Below are positions 18,242-27,279 of a DNA stretch of 64,000 nt, one piece after another. Origin of the DNA: Globisporangium splendens (Eukaryota; Oomycota; Peronosporomycetes; Pythiales; Pythiaceae); assembly GCA_006386115.1 (NCBI GenBank), contig VFIW01000105.1:1-64000 (forward strand), read 5' to 3'. The position numbers were made by a program, and so were the translations under genes. The notes beneath the pieces were generated by a model. It made no database searches. It saw nothing but the letters and a program-made list of their open reading frames with translations, and was not told where the DNA came from. Positions within the stretch are counted from its first letter, which is position 1. Each line of letters begins with the position of its first letter.

Positions 18242-19327
18242 TTACCACGGTCCCACATGCTCGCCTGATTCTTCTTCCTCGGCCTCGCCGATCATGTGCT
18301 GCTGCTTGATGAGCGCATGGCCCACGAGCTCAATGGCGTCGTGGATGCTGCCGAGCGCGCGGAGAAACGCGTCGACGAAGTCCACTTCGGTCTCGTAGCC
18401 GTGGATCTTGCCGTCCGGTCCAAAGTAGAACGTGTTGCCTACGGGGTACTCGACGGCGTCGAGGCTGATGAGCCGCTGCACGAGCGCCTCGTTCCACAAG
18501 ATGTGCGGAAACACCTTTTGAATCGTGAACCGCGAAAAGCGCACGCGCAGCACAGCATTCGCCGAGATCACGGGATTCTCGCCGTCGGCCACGACGACGT
18601 TGATACTGTTCAGCCGAAATTGCAACTTCGCGTGGTACATCGAGTAGCGCTCCCACTGGTCCAGCAGCAGCTGGACGCCGCGTGTGCCGCCGAACGCCAT
18701 GTGCGGGTCCATCATGGCGTCCAGGAACCTCGCCTGCCGCGACGACCGCACGAGCGCGTCGCGCGAGATCGCTCCTCCATCCGCGACCACCGGCACGCCG
18801 AACTCAAACAGCGAGAAGTACTCGCACACGATGCGCGCAAAGGACGACGTCGTGTCCGGGTTGCGCTGCGTGTGGACCAGCATCGCTTGCTGCGTCTGGT
18901 GGTAGATCTGGAGCTCTTCGACTTCTTTACGCAGCTTCTCGACGTACTCGGCGAGTCCGTCCGTATATTTCTTTCGCCGCGACCGGTACAATTTCCCACG
19001 CGTGCTGTTGGTCATGCGCGACGAATTCGACGATCGTCTCGCGCGGGGTGCTGGCGGCGGTGGCGGACCTACTATCACCAATGGCACTGACGGCTCTTCT
19101 TGTTCTCTATAAGCATAACCAGTGGCGACCGCAAGGGGATTGAGGAGGCTCTCGTTCGCATACGACGGTTGCTGCACTTGCCACGCCTTCGAGACGCTGC
19201 GCGGGTATACGGGATAGGGCAGCCCACGCGGCTCATCCACGCGGAGGTACTGATGCTGCTTGGGGTCGTCATCGGTCGGCAGCGGTGCGCAGAGCGCCGT
19301 GATCTGCATGCGCGCGTCGCGGAGCAT
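18242..19327 (-). CDS. bZIP transcription factor, oomycete NSERGK type (paralogue 2)
   Basis: About 361 residues from the ATG at 19325-19327. That start was chosen because MLRDARMQITALCAP aligns with the N-terminus of paralogue 1; the open frame extends to 19444. The bZIP has RMTNSTRGKLYRSRRKKYTDGL followed by heptad hydrophobics. The Ala-Ala of normal bZIPs is Arg-Gly here too. The conserved C-terminal domain has SFARIVCEYFSLFEFG, ANAVLRVRFSRFTIQKVFPHIL and NTFYFGPDGKIHGYETEVDF. A proline run (PPPPPAPR) precedes the basic region. No intron is needed. Confidence 0.8.
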   Translation of the reverse strand: MLRDARMQITALCAPLPTDDDPKQHQYLRVDEPRGLPYPVYPRSVSKAWQVQQPSYANESLLNPLAVATGYAYREQEEPSVPLVIVGPPPPPAPRARRSSNSSRMTNSTRGKLYRSRRKKYTDGLAEYVEKLRKEVEELQIYHQTQQAMLVHTQRNPDTTSSFARIVCEYFSLFEFGVPVVADGGAISRDALVRSSRQARFLDAMMDPHMAFGGTRGVQLLLDQWERYSMYHAKLQFRLNSINVVVADGENPVISANAVLRVRFSRFTIQKVFPHILWNEALVQRLISLDAVEYPVGNTFYFGPDGKIHGYETEVDFVDAFLRALGSIHDAIELVGHALIKQQHMIGEAEEEESGEHVGPW

Positions 19328-20614
19328 TAGGCGGCAGGTGGTGACTCGAAATGAGGAGCTGTCGCTTTGGACACACGCCACAACGATCATCACTCTGCGC
19401 ACACACAGAAATTGTATGCGGACGTGCAATTGCGAAAAACGCACTTAGTGCACGGCTTTGTGATGTCAAAACGTGGGAGAGGGCGTGCAAGAAAAACGCG
19501 CGCGTCATCTTCCGCAGAGAGATCTGAACAGTCGCCCCGCCCGAAAACGCCACGCAGTTGACAAAGCACAGTTGGTGAAAAATTTGAGAATGGAAACCGC
19601 TCACGTGCAATAGTTGAAGCCTTCAACTATATCAAGTTCCCATAATCGCATTTGGGTGACTTGACAGATAAAAGCATCACACACGTCACACAGAAAAGGT
19701 AAATTGTGCAGGGATTCACCCGAGTGGACACAGGAAACTCTATCAATTAGGGGAAGCTGGTCATTCATCACGAGCAAAACGCTCCGGGCTCAGATCGAGT
19801 TGGCTATAATACGAATTCCAGCGAAGCGTAGATCGAAGTTTAATCCTTCGCAACGAGACCTACCCTCTGCTCTCTGTGGTTGCTGGCATTTGGATAGGAC
19901 GACTTGTGTGATGGTGATCGTCATTGGAATAAAATGGTGATGAGATTCGAAAATCGAAGATTCCTCTCAGTGTGGCACTGCAGTGTCGCACAACTCATAC
20001 TTTGATTTTGTCCGTTGGTTTTCGATTTTGGGTCGATTGGAAGCAGACAGAAATGCCTGCAAGACAAAACTATTACAGATCGTAATTTGGAAACAAAAAA
20101 AGGACCGTCACATGATTTTTATGAGGACGTATTTTTCAGAAATAAAAGCTTGCGTCAGGACGCAGAAACCCTATTGCACCGCACAATAATAAGGTCATGT
20201 GCTTGGTGAGCAGTCCGACTATAAATACCAGCGCCATTGTCATTCCCTTCTGTTAACGAGGACAGGCAAGACTCTGAAGTCAAGATCGCCTTGAAAGCGA
20301 GCAAGGCGCTAGATGAACGCAATGGTTCCCCTTTATTTGCTGGTGCTGGCGAGGTCTCACACTCCCCTGTCCGCATCAGCGCATCAGTTCATTTAACAAG
20401 ATCGTCTCCCCAGTTTCTTTATGCCAACTGGGATAATCAGCCTGGGATTTGCGACAGACAGTCCTCTGATAATTGTGAAAGGGGGATATTTCGTCATCCT
20501 GTATTTTCTCCAAATCCCAATTACGCCAAATTCGACTATCTGGATAATCGAAACTATTCCCTACTTGCCGCCCACTCCCTCTCTCACCGAGCAACGGCCA
20601 CCACATCGCACCTC
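19328..20614. other. Divergent intergenic region between paralogues 2 and 3
   Basis: About 1.3 kb separating a minus-strand from a plus-strand bZIP gene, so it should contain both promoters. A TATAAAT lies at about 20219-20225, 390 bases before the ATG of the plus gene, suggesting a long 5' leader or a 5' intron. An open frame continues upstream of the ATG to 20237 without another ATG. Confidence 0.5.
20219..20225 (+). promoter_or_regulatory. Possible TATA box for bZIP paralogue 3
   Basis: TATAAAT followed after about 12 bases by CATTGTCATTCCCTTC, a pyrimidine-rich stretch that may hold the initiator. Weak, from sequence appearance only. Confidence 0.3.
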
Positions 20615-21811
20615 ATGGCCGAGTTGAACACCCTCTCGCCACTCGCCGTGACGCTGTCGCGCAAGCGCTCGGCGCCCGCGTCCGCTTCGTCGCCGCTCTC
20701 GTCGCTCTCATCGCTCTTCCTCGGGAATGAGCCAAGTGAGCGCTCGCCTTCGTCCGCCAGCCTCACGGCATTCAAGCCCAACGTCAAGCTCATGTCCAAC
20801 AGCGAGCGCGGCAAGTACTACCGACACAAGCGCAAGATGTACGCCGCTGAGCTCCAGGAGAATGTCGCCAAGTTGCAGCAACAAGTGGGGATTCTGCTCG
20901 CAGAGCGTCAACTACGCAATGAGCTCCGCGTGAGTGCGCGACAGACCCCCATCGGCTCCTTCGCGCGCGTCGTGCAAACGTACTTGACACACTTTGAGTA
21001 CGGCACGCCCGTGGTGCGAAGACGAGACCAAGACGCCATCATGAGACGCGTGGCGATCGCGACGCCCGAGCAGGTCGCGCTGCTGTCGTCCGTGATGGAG
21101 GCAGACGTCGCGTTCGGCGAAGTCAGAGGCATCCCGTTGCTCGTGGACCAGTGGGAGAAGTACACGATGTTCCACGACGCCTTCCACTTCGAAGTCACGT
21201 CGCTCGAAGTGATCGACGGCGAGGTGAAAGCAGACACTGGTGACAATGAGGACGGTGACGGAGTGGCGCCGCTGCCCATTATCACCATCCGCGCCAACAC
21301 GCACGTGCGGCTCTCGCAGACGACGATCGAGAACGTGTTCCCGCACCTGCTGGGCGACGAAGCGCTGCTGGACAAACTCATCGGGCTCGACGTCACGTAC
21401 CCTTCGCTAAACACGTTCTACTTCAACGCGAGCGGGAAGATCGAGCGGTACGACGTCGAAGTGGACTTCATGGGCACGTTCTTGCGCACGGTCCAGAGCC
21501 TCGAGTCGACGACTCACGTGCTGAGCCGCGCGCGCATCGTCAAGGACCACATGATCGGCGTCTGCGAGGACGAACTCGACGACCTCCAGTACGAGAAGAA
21601 GACCCTGCAGACCAGTTCTGCAAGTAGCAGCCCGCCGCCTGTGGCTCCCGAGGCTCCTCGCATAGTGAAAGTGCTGGAGGAAGATGAGGAGAAGGAGGGA
21701 CCAGTGCTGACGACAGAGTACGAGTGTGAGGAACTCGAAAACGAAGAAGCCACACGGAAGCCCAGCGAGCGGCCGCCTGGGAAACTCGATCTGGAATACA
21801 TCTTGTCGTGA
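20615..21811 (+). CDS. bZIP transcription factor, oomycete NSERGK type (paralogue 3)
   Basis: 398 residues from the only in-frame ATG upstream of the domain. The bZIP reads LMSNSERGKYYRHKRKMYAAEL, then a short zipper (ENVAKLQQQVGILLAERQL). The C-terminal domain has SFARVVQTYLTHFEYG, a Trp at WEKYTMFHDAF, and NTFYFNASGKIERYDVEVDFMGTF. The tail is acidic and Glu-rich, ending KLDLEYILS, almost the same end as paralogue 4 (RLDLEFILS). This short terminal motif may be a partner-binding or export signal. Paralogues 3 and 4 are closer to each other than to 1 and 2. Confidence 0.8.
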   Translation: MAELNTLSPLAVTLSRKRSAPASASSPLSSLSSLFLGNEPSERSPSSASLTAFKPNVKLMSNSERGKYYRHKRKMYAAELQENVAKLQQQVGILLAERQLRNELRVSARQTPIGSFARVVQTYLTHFEYGTPVVRRRDQDAIMRRVAIATPEQVALLSSVMEADVAFGEVRGIPLLVDQWEKYTMFHDAFHFEVTSLEVIDGEVKADTGDNEDGDGVAPLPIITIRANTHVRLSQTTIENVFPHLLGDEALLDKLIGLDVTYPSLNTFYFNASGKIERYDVEVDFMGTFLRTVQSLESTTHVLSRARIVKDHMIGVCEDELDDLQYEKKTLQTSSASSSPPPVAPEAPRIVKVLEEDEEKEGPVLTTEYECEELENEEATRKPSERPPGKLDLEYILS

Positions 21812-22266
21812 ACGTGTTCGTAGATCAAAGCAGCAGCATAATCCCATCCGTATTATAGTGACGCCGCGTCGTGCCCAGAAGTAGAACCTGCTCAATAGAA
21901 CCCTCTGCATGTTCAATGCTCCGGTAAAGGAATGCATTGTACAGTACAGTTGACTGCGCCAAATGTCCTGCGGTTTCAGAACAGTATGTGCAGTGTTTTG
22001 TCGCTGTTTCAACATACCCGACCTCTCCAGAGCCCATAGTTCAGTTAACACGATAGATCAACTTCCACAATCTCTGTGAAGACTTGTCACAATTACAAAC
22101 TAGCATCTTTAAGATTTATCTATTTCAGGTATGCTCTTTTTCACAGGTATCTCGGCAACCTTCTTCACGCTTCCTTCAAAAGCGAGAACCAGCAAGCGCC
22201 CGCTCAGTCACACCTCAAGCGCGTCCTCGTCCCTCTCTCCTTCGCCCTTCTCCTGCGCGTCTCTCC

Positions 22267-23502
22267 ATGTCGGACACCAGCAGCACTTCCATGCACCAGG
22301 TGCTCGCGAACGACTCGCCCCCGCGGCCATCGTCGTCGTCGGCGGCGGCGCTGGTGTCGTTGTCGCGACCCAAGCTCTCTCTGCGTGACGTGAACGAGCT
22401 GCTCTTCGGGATGCTGCAGCAGTCCACGGCCGACTTGCACGCGCTCAGCGCTTCGTCCAGCGACGATGGGTTCCAGTCCGAGCAGGTGACGAAAGTCACG
22501 ATCAAGCCCAACGTCAAGCTCATGTCCAACAGCGAGCGCGGCAAGTACTACCGCCGCAAGCGCAAGTTGTACGCGGCCGAGCTCCAGGACCGCGTCCAGA
22601 AGCTGCGCCGCCAGGTCGACATGCTGTTCGCGGAACAGCAACTGCGCAATGAGTTGCGCGTCGGCACCAAACAGACCCCCGTGGGCTCCTTCGCGCGCGT
22701 CGTGCAAGCGTACCTTGCACAGTTTGAGCACGGCACGCCCGTGGCTCTGAAACAGGTTGAAGTTAACAATGCGTTGACCAGGACGCGGGTAGCGAAGGCG
22801 ACAAGTCAGCAAGCGGATTTTCTCCGCTCGGCGATGGAGGAAAACGTGGGCTTTGGAGATTTTTGGGGGATCGATTTGCTCTTGGACCAGTGGGAACGCT
22901 ACTCGCTGTACCACGCATCCCTCCGCTACGAGTTCAAGTCGCTCGATGTGGTTGCCGGCACTAGCAACGGCGACGACGATGAGCAAGTGCCACCCGTCAT
23001 CAGTATTCGAGCCGACCTGCACGTCAAGTTTTCGCGCGAGACAATCGAGAACGTGTTCCCGCACCTGCTGGGCGACGACGAGTTACTCGAGGAGCTCATC
23101 GGTCTCCATGTCACGTACCCCTGCGTGAACCACTTTTACTTTAGCTCGAATGGCAAGATCGTGCGGTACAACCCGGAAGTGGACTTTATGGGTGCGTTTG
23201 TGCGCACGATCCGCAGTATCGAAGGCGCGAACCACGTGCTCAGCCGCGCACTCATCGCCAAGCACCACATGATCGGCATGCAAGAGGAAGAAGACAACAA
23301 CAGGTTCGAGTATCATGATGACAGACGAGAGAACAAGGAAAGTGGCTGCACAGACGCGGCATGTCAACCGGAAATGGCCATGACGCACACAGATATGGAC
23401 CAGCGAGAGGAAGAAAAAGACTGTTGTGAACCAGACGACACATCTTCGCCGCCCGTTGTGTCGGCGAAATCCCGTCTGGATCTAGAGTTTATCCTCTCCT
23501 GA
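22267..23502 (+). CDS. bZIP transcription factor, oomycete NSERGK type (paralogue 4)
   Basis: 411 residues from the ATG of MSDTSSTSMHQ; the frame is open further up to 22084 without an ATG. A Ser/Pro-rich N-terminus leads into KLMSNSERGKYYRRKRKLYAAEL and a zipper (DRVQKLRRQVDMLFAEQQL). The C-terminal domain matches paralogue 3 closely (SFARVVQAYLAQFEHGTPV, IENVFPHLLGDDELLEELIGL, NHFYFSSNGKIVRYNPEVDFMGAF). The acidic tail ends RLDLEFILS. It lies 455 bases downstream of paralogue 3 in the same direction, so a recent tandem duplication is likely. Confidence 0.8.
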   Translation: MSDTSSTSMHQVLANDSPPRPSSSSAAALVSLSRPKLSLRDVNELLFGMLQQSTADLHALSASSSDDGFQSEQVTKVTIKPNVKLMSNSERGKYYRRKRKLYAAELQDRVQKLRRQVDMLFAEQQLRNELRVGTKQTPVGSFARVVQAYLAQFEHGTPVALKQVEVNNALTRTRVAKATSQQADFLRSAMEENVGFGDFWGIDLLLDQWERYSLYHASLRYEFKSLDVVAGTSNGDDDEQVPPVISIRADLHVKFSRETIENVFPHLLGDDELLEELIGLHVTYPCVNHFYFSSNGKIVRYNPEVDFMGAFVRTIRSIEGANHVLSRALIAKHHMIGMQEEEDNNRFEYHDDRRENKESGCTDAACQPEMAMTHTDMDQREEEKDCCEPDDTSSPPVVSAKSRLDLEFILS

Positions 23503-23911
23503 TCAGATCGGTCAATGGATATGCGTTTTTAACGCGGAGTGTGCCGTGCAGAGGAAGACGCGCATGCTGCTGCTACTGTGATGCAAAAAGGGTGTCTTTC
23601 GCCGTCGTTAAACCTGATTACAGAAGCGCCACACAGGTTTGCAAGAAAGGAATGCTGTCAGCGGGCAACAGGAAAGAAAAAGGGATCTATGTACAGCATT
23701 CTGCCTTAATGAAGATCGAAGTGAACGCCTGGAATATTTTGCTACCTACTCGAGTCCTTAAGATGCTTCGTAACGCACGTCGCGCAGAGTTTCTCAAATG
23801 TGTGTGCATTTTGAGCCCAAGATGTGACTGATATTTGCTGGTTTGCAGTATGTCGGAGATCGCACGACAGTTAGTTCTACTACATTGGTACCAACTGGGG
23901 TCTTCAAGAGA
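23503..23911. other. Spacer, no gene seen
   Basis: About 400 bases between the 3' ends of a plus-strand and a minus-strand gene. Nothing recognised. Confidence 0.6.
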
Positions 23912-24638
23912 TTACTTTTTGGTCATCTCCGTCAATGGCGCAACGATACACTTTTCAAATAGTGGCTCGTAGATCGCGGTAGTGTCGACGCCACTAGACG
24001 TGAGCATGAAGAGCTCAATTCGTATTTGTGCGTGGAATTTCTCGGCCAATTTCTCCACGTGACGCTGCCACTTGGTGTCAATCGCATCCTGAGAGCCGTC
24101 CTCGTCCGATCCGTAGGTCCCATAGAGCACATCTGCACTCATCATTTCGTCCAGGTACGACGCGAATCCGCGTGTGAGAACGGGACAAAACCACAGCTCG
24201 CCGATCTCGCGGAATTGCTTGCGCAGCAATGGGATTCGCTTTGCCGCGTCTTCCCAGGTTTCAGGCAAGTCACCGGAAACTCGATGAGATCGTTCGAAAG
24301 AAATCTTGATAGACTTCGTCAGGACGCTGCGATACGCCAGGTCTGGCGGGTGCAGGGGCAGCGCCAATGGCCTGAGAGATGTCGACCGAGTTCACGGATC
24401 CAATGGATTGTGCAAGCTTGGAGTACAACATGGAGGAGGATGGAAGGTGCTGCATCCCGAACTTGGTGAGCATCTCGTGTTGAGCGACTACTGTTGCTGC
24501 AAGTAGCATAAGTTCAAACACGACCAGCAAAGCGCACCAGGACCGTATTTTCTGCAAAAATGATGCAACGATCGTAAGAGGAGCTGCGAATGAAAGGCGA
24601 GGTTGCTCCCGAAGTAGCTGCGGCCGCTTTGGAGTCAT
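23912..24638 (-). pseudogene. Frameshifted membrane-protein gene, partner of the gene at 24800
   Basis: From an ATG at 24636-24638 a frame encodes a short basic N-terminus and a hydrophobic segment (WCALLVVFELMLLAATVVA), consistent with a signal anchor, and ends at 24270. A second frame, open from about 24367 to 23912, continues the protein after a single-base shift near 24360. Its end (IYEPLFEKCIVAPL) matches TYDALFDRCIMKTL of the plus-strand neighbour. The two are homologous and head to head. The break may be a real mutation or a base-calling error; no splice pair fits. Confidence 0.5.
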
Positions 24639-24799
24639 TCGATTTGCGAGGCAAACCGCCGTCCGTTACCCTGTTGCTGCTCGCGGGGTTCAAAGATTGA
24701 AAATACCCGACCGTTCCCGCCCAACGCGCTGTTCATTTGTTTGAGGAGGCACTCAGCAGTGTTTGTTTTACGCAGTGACGGCAGTTTGAGGATTTCGCC

Positions 24800-25858
24800 A
24801 TGAGGACACAGCACGCGGCTCTGGTTGTGATCTTTCACCGCCTTCTCGTCGCTGCATTGCTCATTCAAGGCGATGTCCCACCGTTGAGTGATCCACCTGT
24901 CGACGCAGCCGTCTTTGCAAGGTGCCAAGAGAAGCCTCAGTCGAGCTTTCCAGTCTACAGCCAACCACTGCAACTTGTAGGGATGCTACGAGGCTACAGC
25001 GCGTTCAAGACGCTCTTCACGCGACCAAGCATCGACCACAACCTCGACGCGACTAGTTTCCAGATGCTTTCCTCGAAATTTGAACAGCTCCTAAGGAAAT
25101 ACGCCGATGGCGTGGACTGGCTGGACGGGGGTGATGTACCTGGTTGTCGAAAATGGTTCCCAAGACAAATCACTAGTGAAATGACGTACGCGCAGCTCAC
25201 GACCCAACTGGAAGTGTGTACATGCAGTAGTCTGCGGTACCAGATGGGGCGTGCCGTCGCGAACTTTTACGCGTGTGCGCTGCAGACTGCAGCCGACCCG
25301 AGTTCATTGCATCATGAGTACGCTGCTAAAGTGAGACGCCTCAACTTTCTGCACCGCAAGCGCGTGGGACTGGTTGGCGGTCGCGCGATGCTCACTACCT
25401 ACGATGCGCTGTTCGACCGCTGCATCATGAAGACACTCGAGGAGGACGTCAAGAGGTTTTCAAGGGAACGAAAGAACGTGGAACCATCCAACTTGCCACC
25501 ACCAAACCCACGAGCACTGGATGATTCAAGTGCAACTATCATGAATACCGAGAGTTTGGGGGGAAAACTGCTATGGGCGATTGTTTGCATGGTACCTGCA
25601 GGACTCTTTACTGCGCTTCTTGTGCTCATGGAACGCCATATTCGGCACCAGAACCCTCGCTGGCGTCCACTTTTGCAATGTCATCGGGATTCCAACGAGA
25701 TGCCGAGCGATGACACTTCTCCAACTGCCGCACTTTTGCAGCAACCGCGAGTGGCGCCAGAGCTCTTGCATGACAGTGTCGCTGATCTCGTTACCAACAC
25801 AATTGCGCCACGGCGAGGAAGCACAGACCTCGCTGCATCAGTGAACCATCCGGACTAA
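24800..25858 (+). CDS. Uncharacterised secreted or single-pass membrane protein
   Basis: 352 residues from an ATG. Residues 5-24 form a hydrophobic signal-like segment, and a second hydrophobic stretch near residues 255-275 (LLWAIVCMVPAGLFTALLVL) looks like one transmembrane helix. This suggests a type I membrane protein with a lumenal or outer domain of about 230 residues and a polar, Ser-rich tail. Several Cys lie in the outer part (CRKW, CTCSS, CAL, DRCI), possibly disulphide-bonded. Family not recognised. A shorter, broken relative runs divergently 160 bases away. Confidence 0.6.
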   Translation: MRTQHAALVVIFHRLLVAALLIQGDVPPLSDPPVDAAVFARCQEKPQSSFPVYSQPLQLVGMLRGYSAFKTLFTRPSIDHNLDATSFQMLSSKFEQLLRKYADGVDWLDGGDVPGCRKWFPRQITSEMTYAQLTTQLEVCTCSSLRYQMGRAVANFYACALQTAADPSSLHHEYAAKVRRLNFLHRKRVGLVGGRAMLTTYDALFDRCIMKTLEEDVKRFSRERKNVEPSNLPPPNPRALDDSSATIMNTESLGGKLLWAIVCMVPAGLFTALLVLMERHIRHQNPRWRPLLQCHRDSNEMPSDDTSPTAALLQQPRVAPELLHDSVADLVTNTIAPRRGSTDLAASVNHPD

Positions 25859-26187
25859 CATTTGCAATGCATCACCAGCTCATTGAGAGGCGTTTGCAGG
25901 TTGAAGTGATCGGAGCAGTAGTGAGTGCGGCTTTGATGGTTATTGATAAGACGAACAACTCGATGATTGCAGCAGAATGAAGCGAAGGAGACATATCACC
26001 TTTTTCCCTCCTCGAAGTTGCTTCATCGAAATTCGGTCCGAATTTTACCAGAAGTACCACGTATAGCATACATTTTATGAAAAGGAACATAAAATATGTT
26101 GTCATGAAATTAGAGAGCCGCACTAGAATCCTTCAAACCGTACTTAACGACACTCATCTCGTTGTCACTCGAAAAGCAGCAAGCAGC

Positions 26188-26959
26188 ATGGACATCCTGG
26201 AAGCCCGAGAAGCGCAGCTCCACGAGCAGCTCTTCGGCGCGCGCGCGGCCGCCACTGCTGCTGCAGTCGGCAGCACCAGCATCACAGACAGGATCCAGTC
26301 CCTCAACGCGCGCGTGGACCACCTCTATGGTGCTGTCGCGGGGTTCTCCAAGCTGAGCGAAATGCGTACGTAACCCCTTGCGCTTGCTGTCTGGACTTTT
26401 CGTAACCCCTTGCTTGTGCGGAGTTGTGATTTTGACATGTGCTGTATGCAGATAGCAACGCGCAGCTGGAACTGGAGATGCAGCCGTCCAGCACACTTGG
26501 CTCCCATGCGTCCAAGAGCGGGGACGAGATGAAACGCGCCGTGATCCTGAGCTCAGACGACCGCATCGACACCGTCGTGAAGGAGTTCCAGAAGCTCAAG
26601 GAGATGCAAGGGGTGCTTGCGCAACTGGAGCAGCTGCGCAACCGGCACCCAGTCGATCATCAGCAGCTCGAAGCGCTGGAGAACCAGACTGACCTGCACA
26701 CACAGCGCGCATTGGCGCTGCACGCGCGCGTGGAGCGCGTACTGGCGATCTATCAAGAGATGATATCCTTTTTTTGTCGATAAAACGTGCATGCTGCATG
26801 TGGTTGTGGGTTTGCTTGCCAACATGTTGCTGCACTTGTATGCGTCCTTAACCTATTGAGCCTTGCTTGCTTTTTTGCTGATTGCACATCCAGATCCTGT
26901 CGGAAAAGTGCGTCGAGTACAGCGCCTTGCTGGATGAACTCGCAAGTGCGGCGCCGTAA
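26188..26959 (+). CDS. DCTN3: Dynactin subunit 3 (p24), three exons, second intron AT-AC
   Basis: Exons at 26188-26365, 26452-26762 and 26888-26959 give a 186-residue, almost wholly coiled-coil protein, the usual length of dynactin p24. Recognisable are the N-terminal RIQSLNARVDHLYG (compare the family's short helix ending WVYG) and the C-terminal pattern YQEMIQILSEKCVEYSALLDEL. p24 belongs to the dynactin shoulder, which supports dynein-driven transport. Intron 1 is GT-AG (GTACGT to TGCAG). Intron 2 begins ATATCCTTT and ends AC, a U12 class pattern. Reading through intron 2 gives an early stop, and the GT-AG alternatives fit the family alignment less well. Confidence 0.75.
26763..26887 (+). 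other. Probable U12-type AT-AC intron
   Basis: The 5' end ATATCCTTTTTT matches the U12 donor consensus exactly. TCCTTAAC at 26845-26852 matches the U12 branch site. The intron ends GCAC. Removal joins GAG ATG to ATC CAG in frame. The branch site is about 36 bases from the end, longer than usual for this class. Confidence 0.7.
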
Positions 26960-27279
26960 CCCCCCGTGCGCAAGTGTGCCCCTCGAAGCAACCCACAGCA
27001 AAAAATCCACACCAATTGCGTAACCCATTCCGCCACAGTCCCTGATTTTTTTCCCTCCTGCAAGAGTGAAACGCCTGCTCTCACCACCTTAATATCACAA
27101 CAAGGTGCTATCTCCATATCTTTTCTATTAGTCTCATTCGACCATTCCACTGCAAAACGAATCATATATGCAATACGATAGCGTGTTTTGCAAAATGATG
27201 TGCAGGATTAGTTGCTGTGGGCAAAAAGGGAGCCACTTTGCAACCCGCCGCTGTCCACGCACTCGAAGCTGTTGCGAAA

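Noticed and set aside
22204..23064. 286-codon frame antisense to bZIP paralogue 4, with similar ones opposite other bZIP and exchanger genes
   Set aside because: These long antisense frames follow from strong third-position GC bias in the coding strand and contain no recognisable domain. They are also a reason for caution about the retroelement antisense ORFs, which however start outside pol.
24270..24367. Intron joining the two frames of the gene at 23912-24638
   Set aside because: No GT-AG pair of sensible length joins them; the frames meet at a single-base offset.
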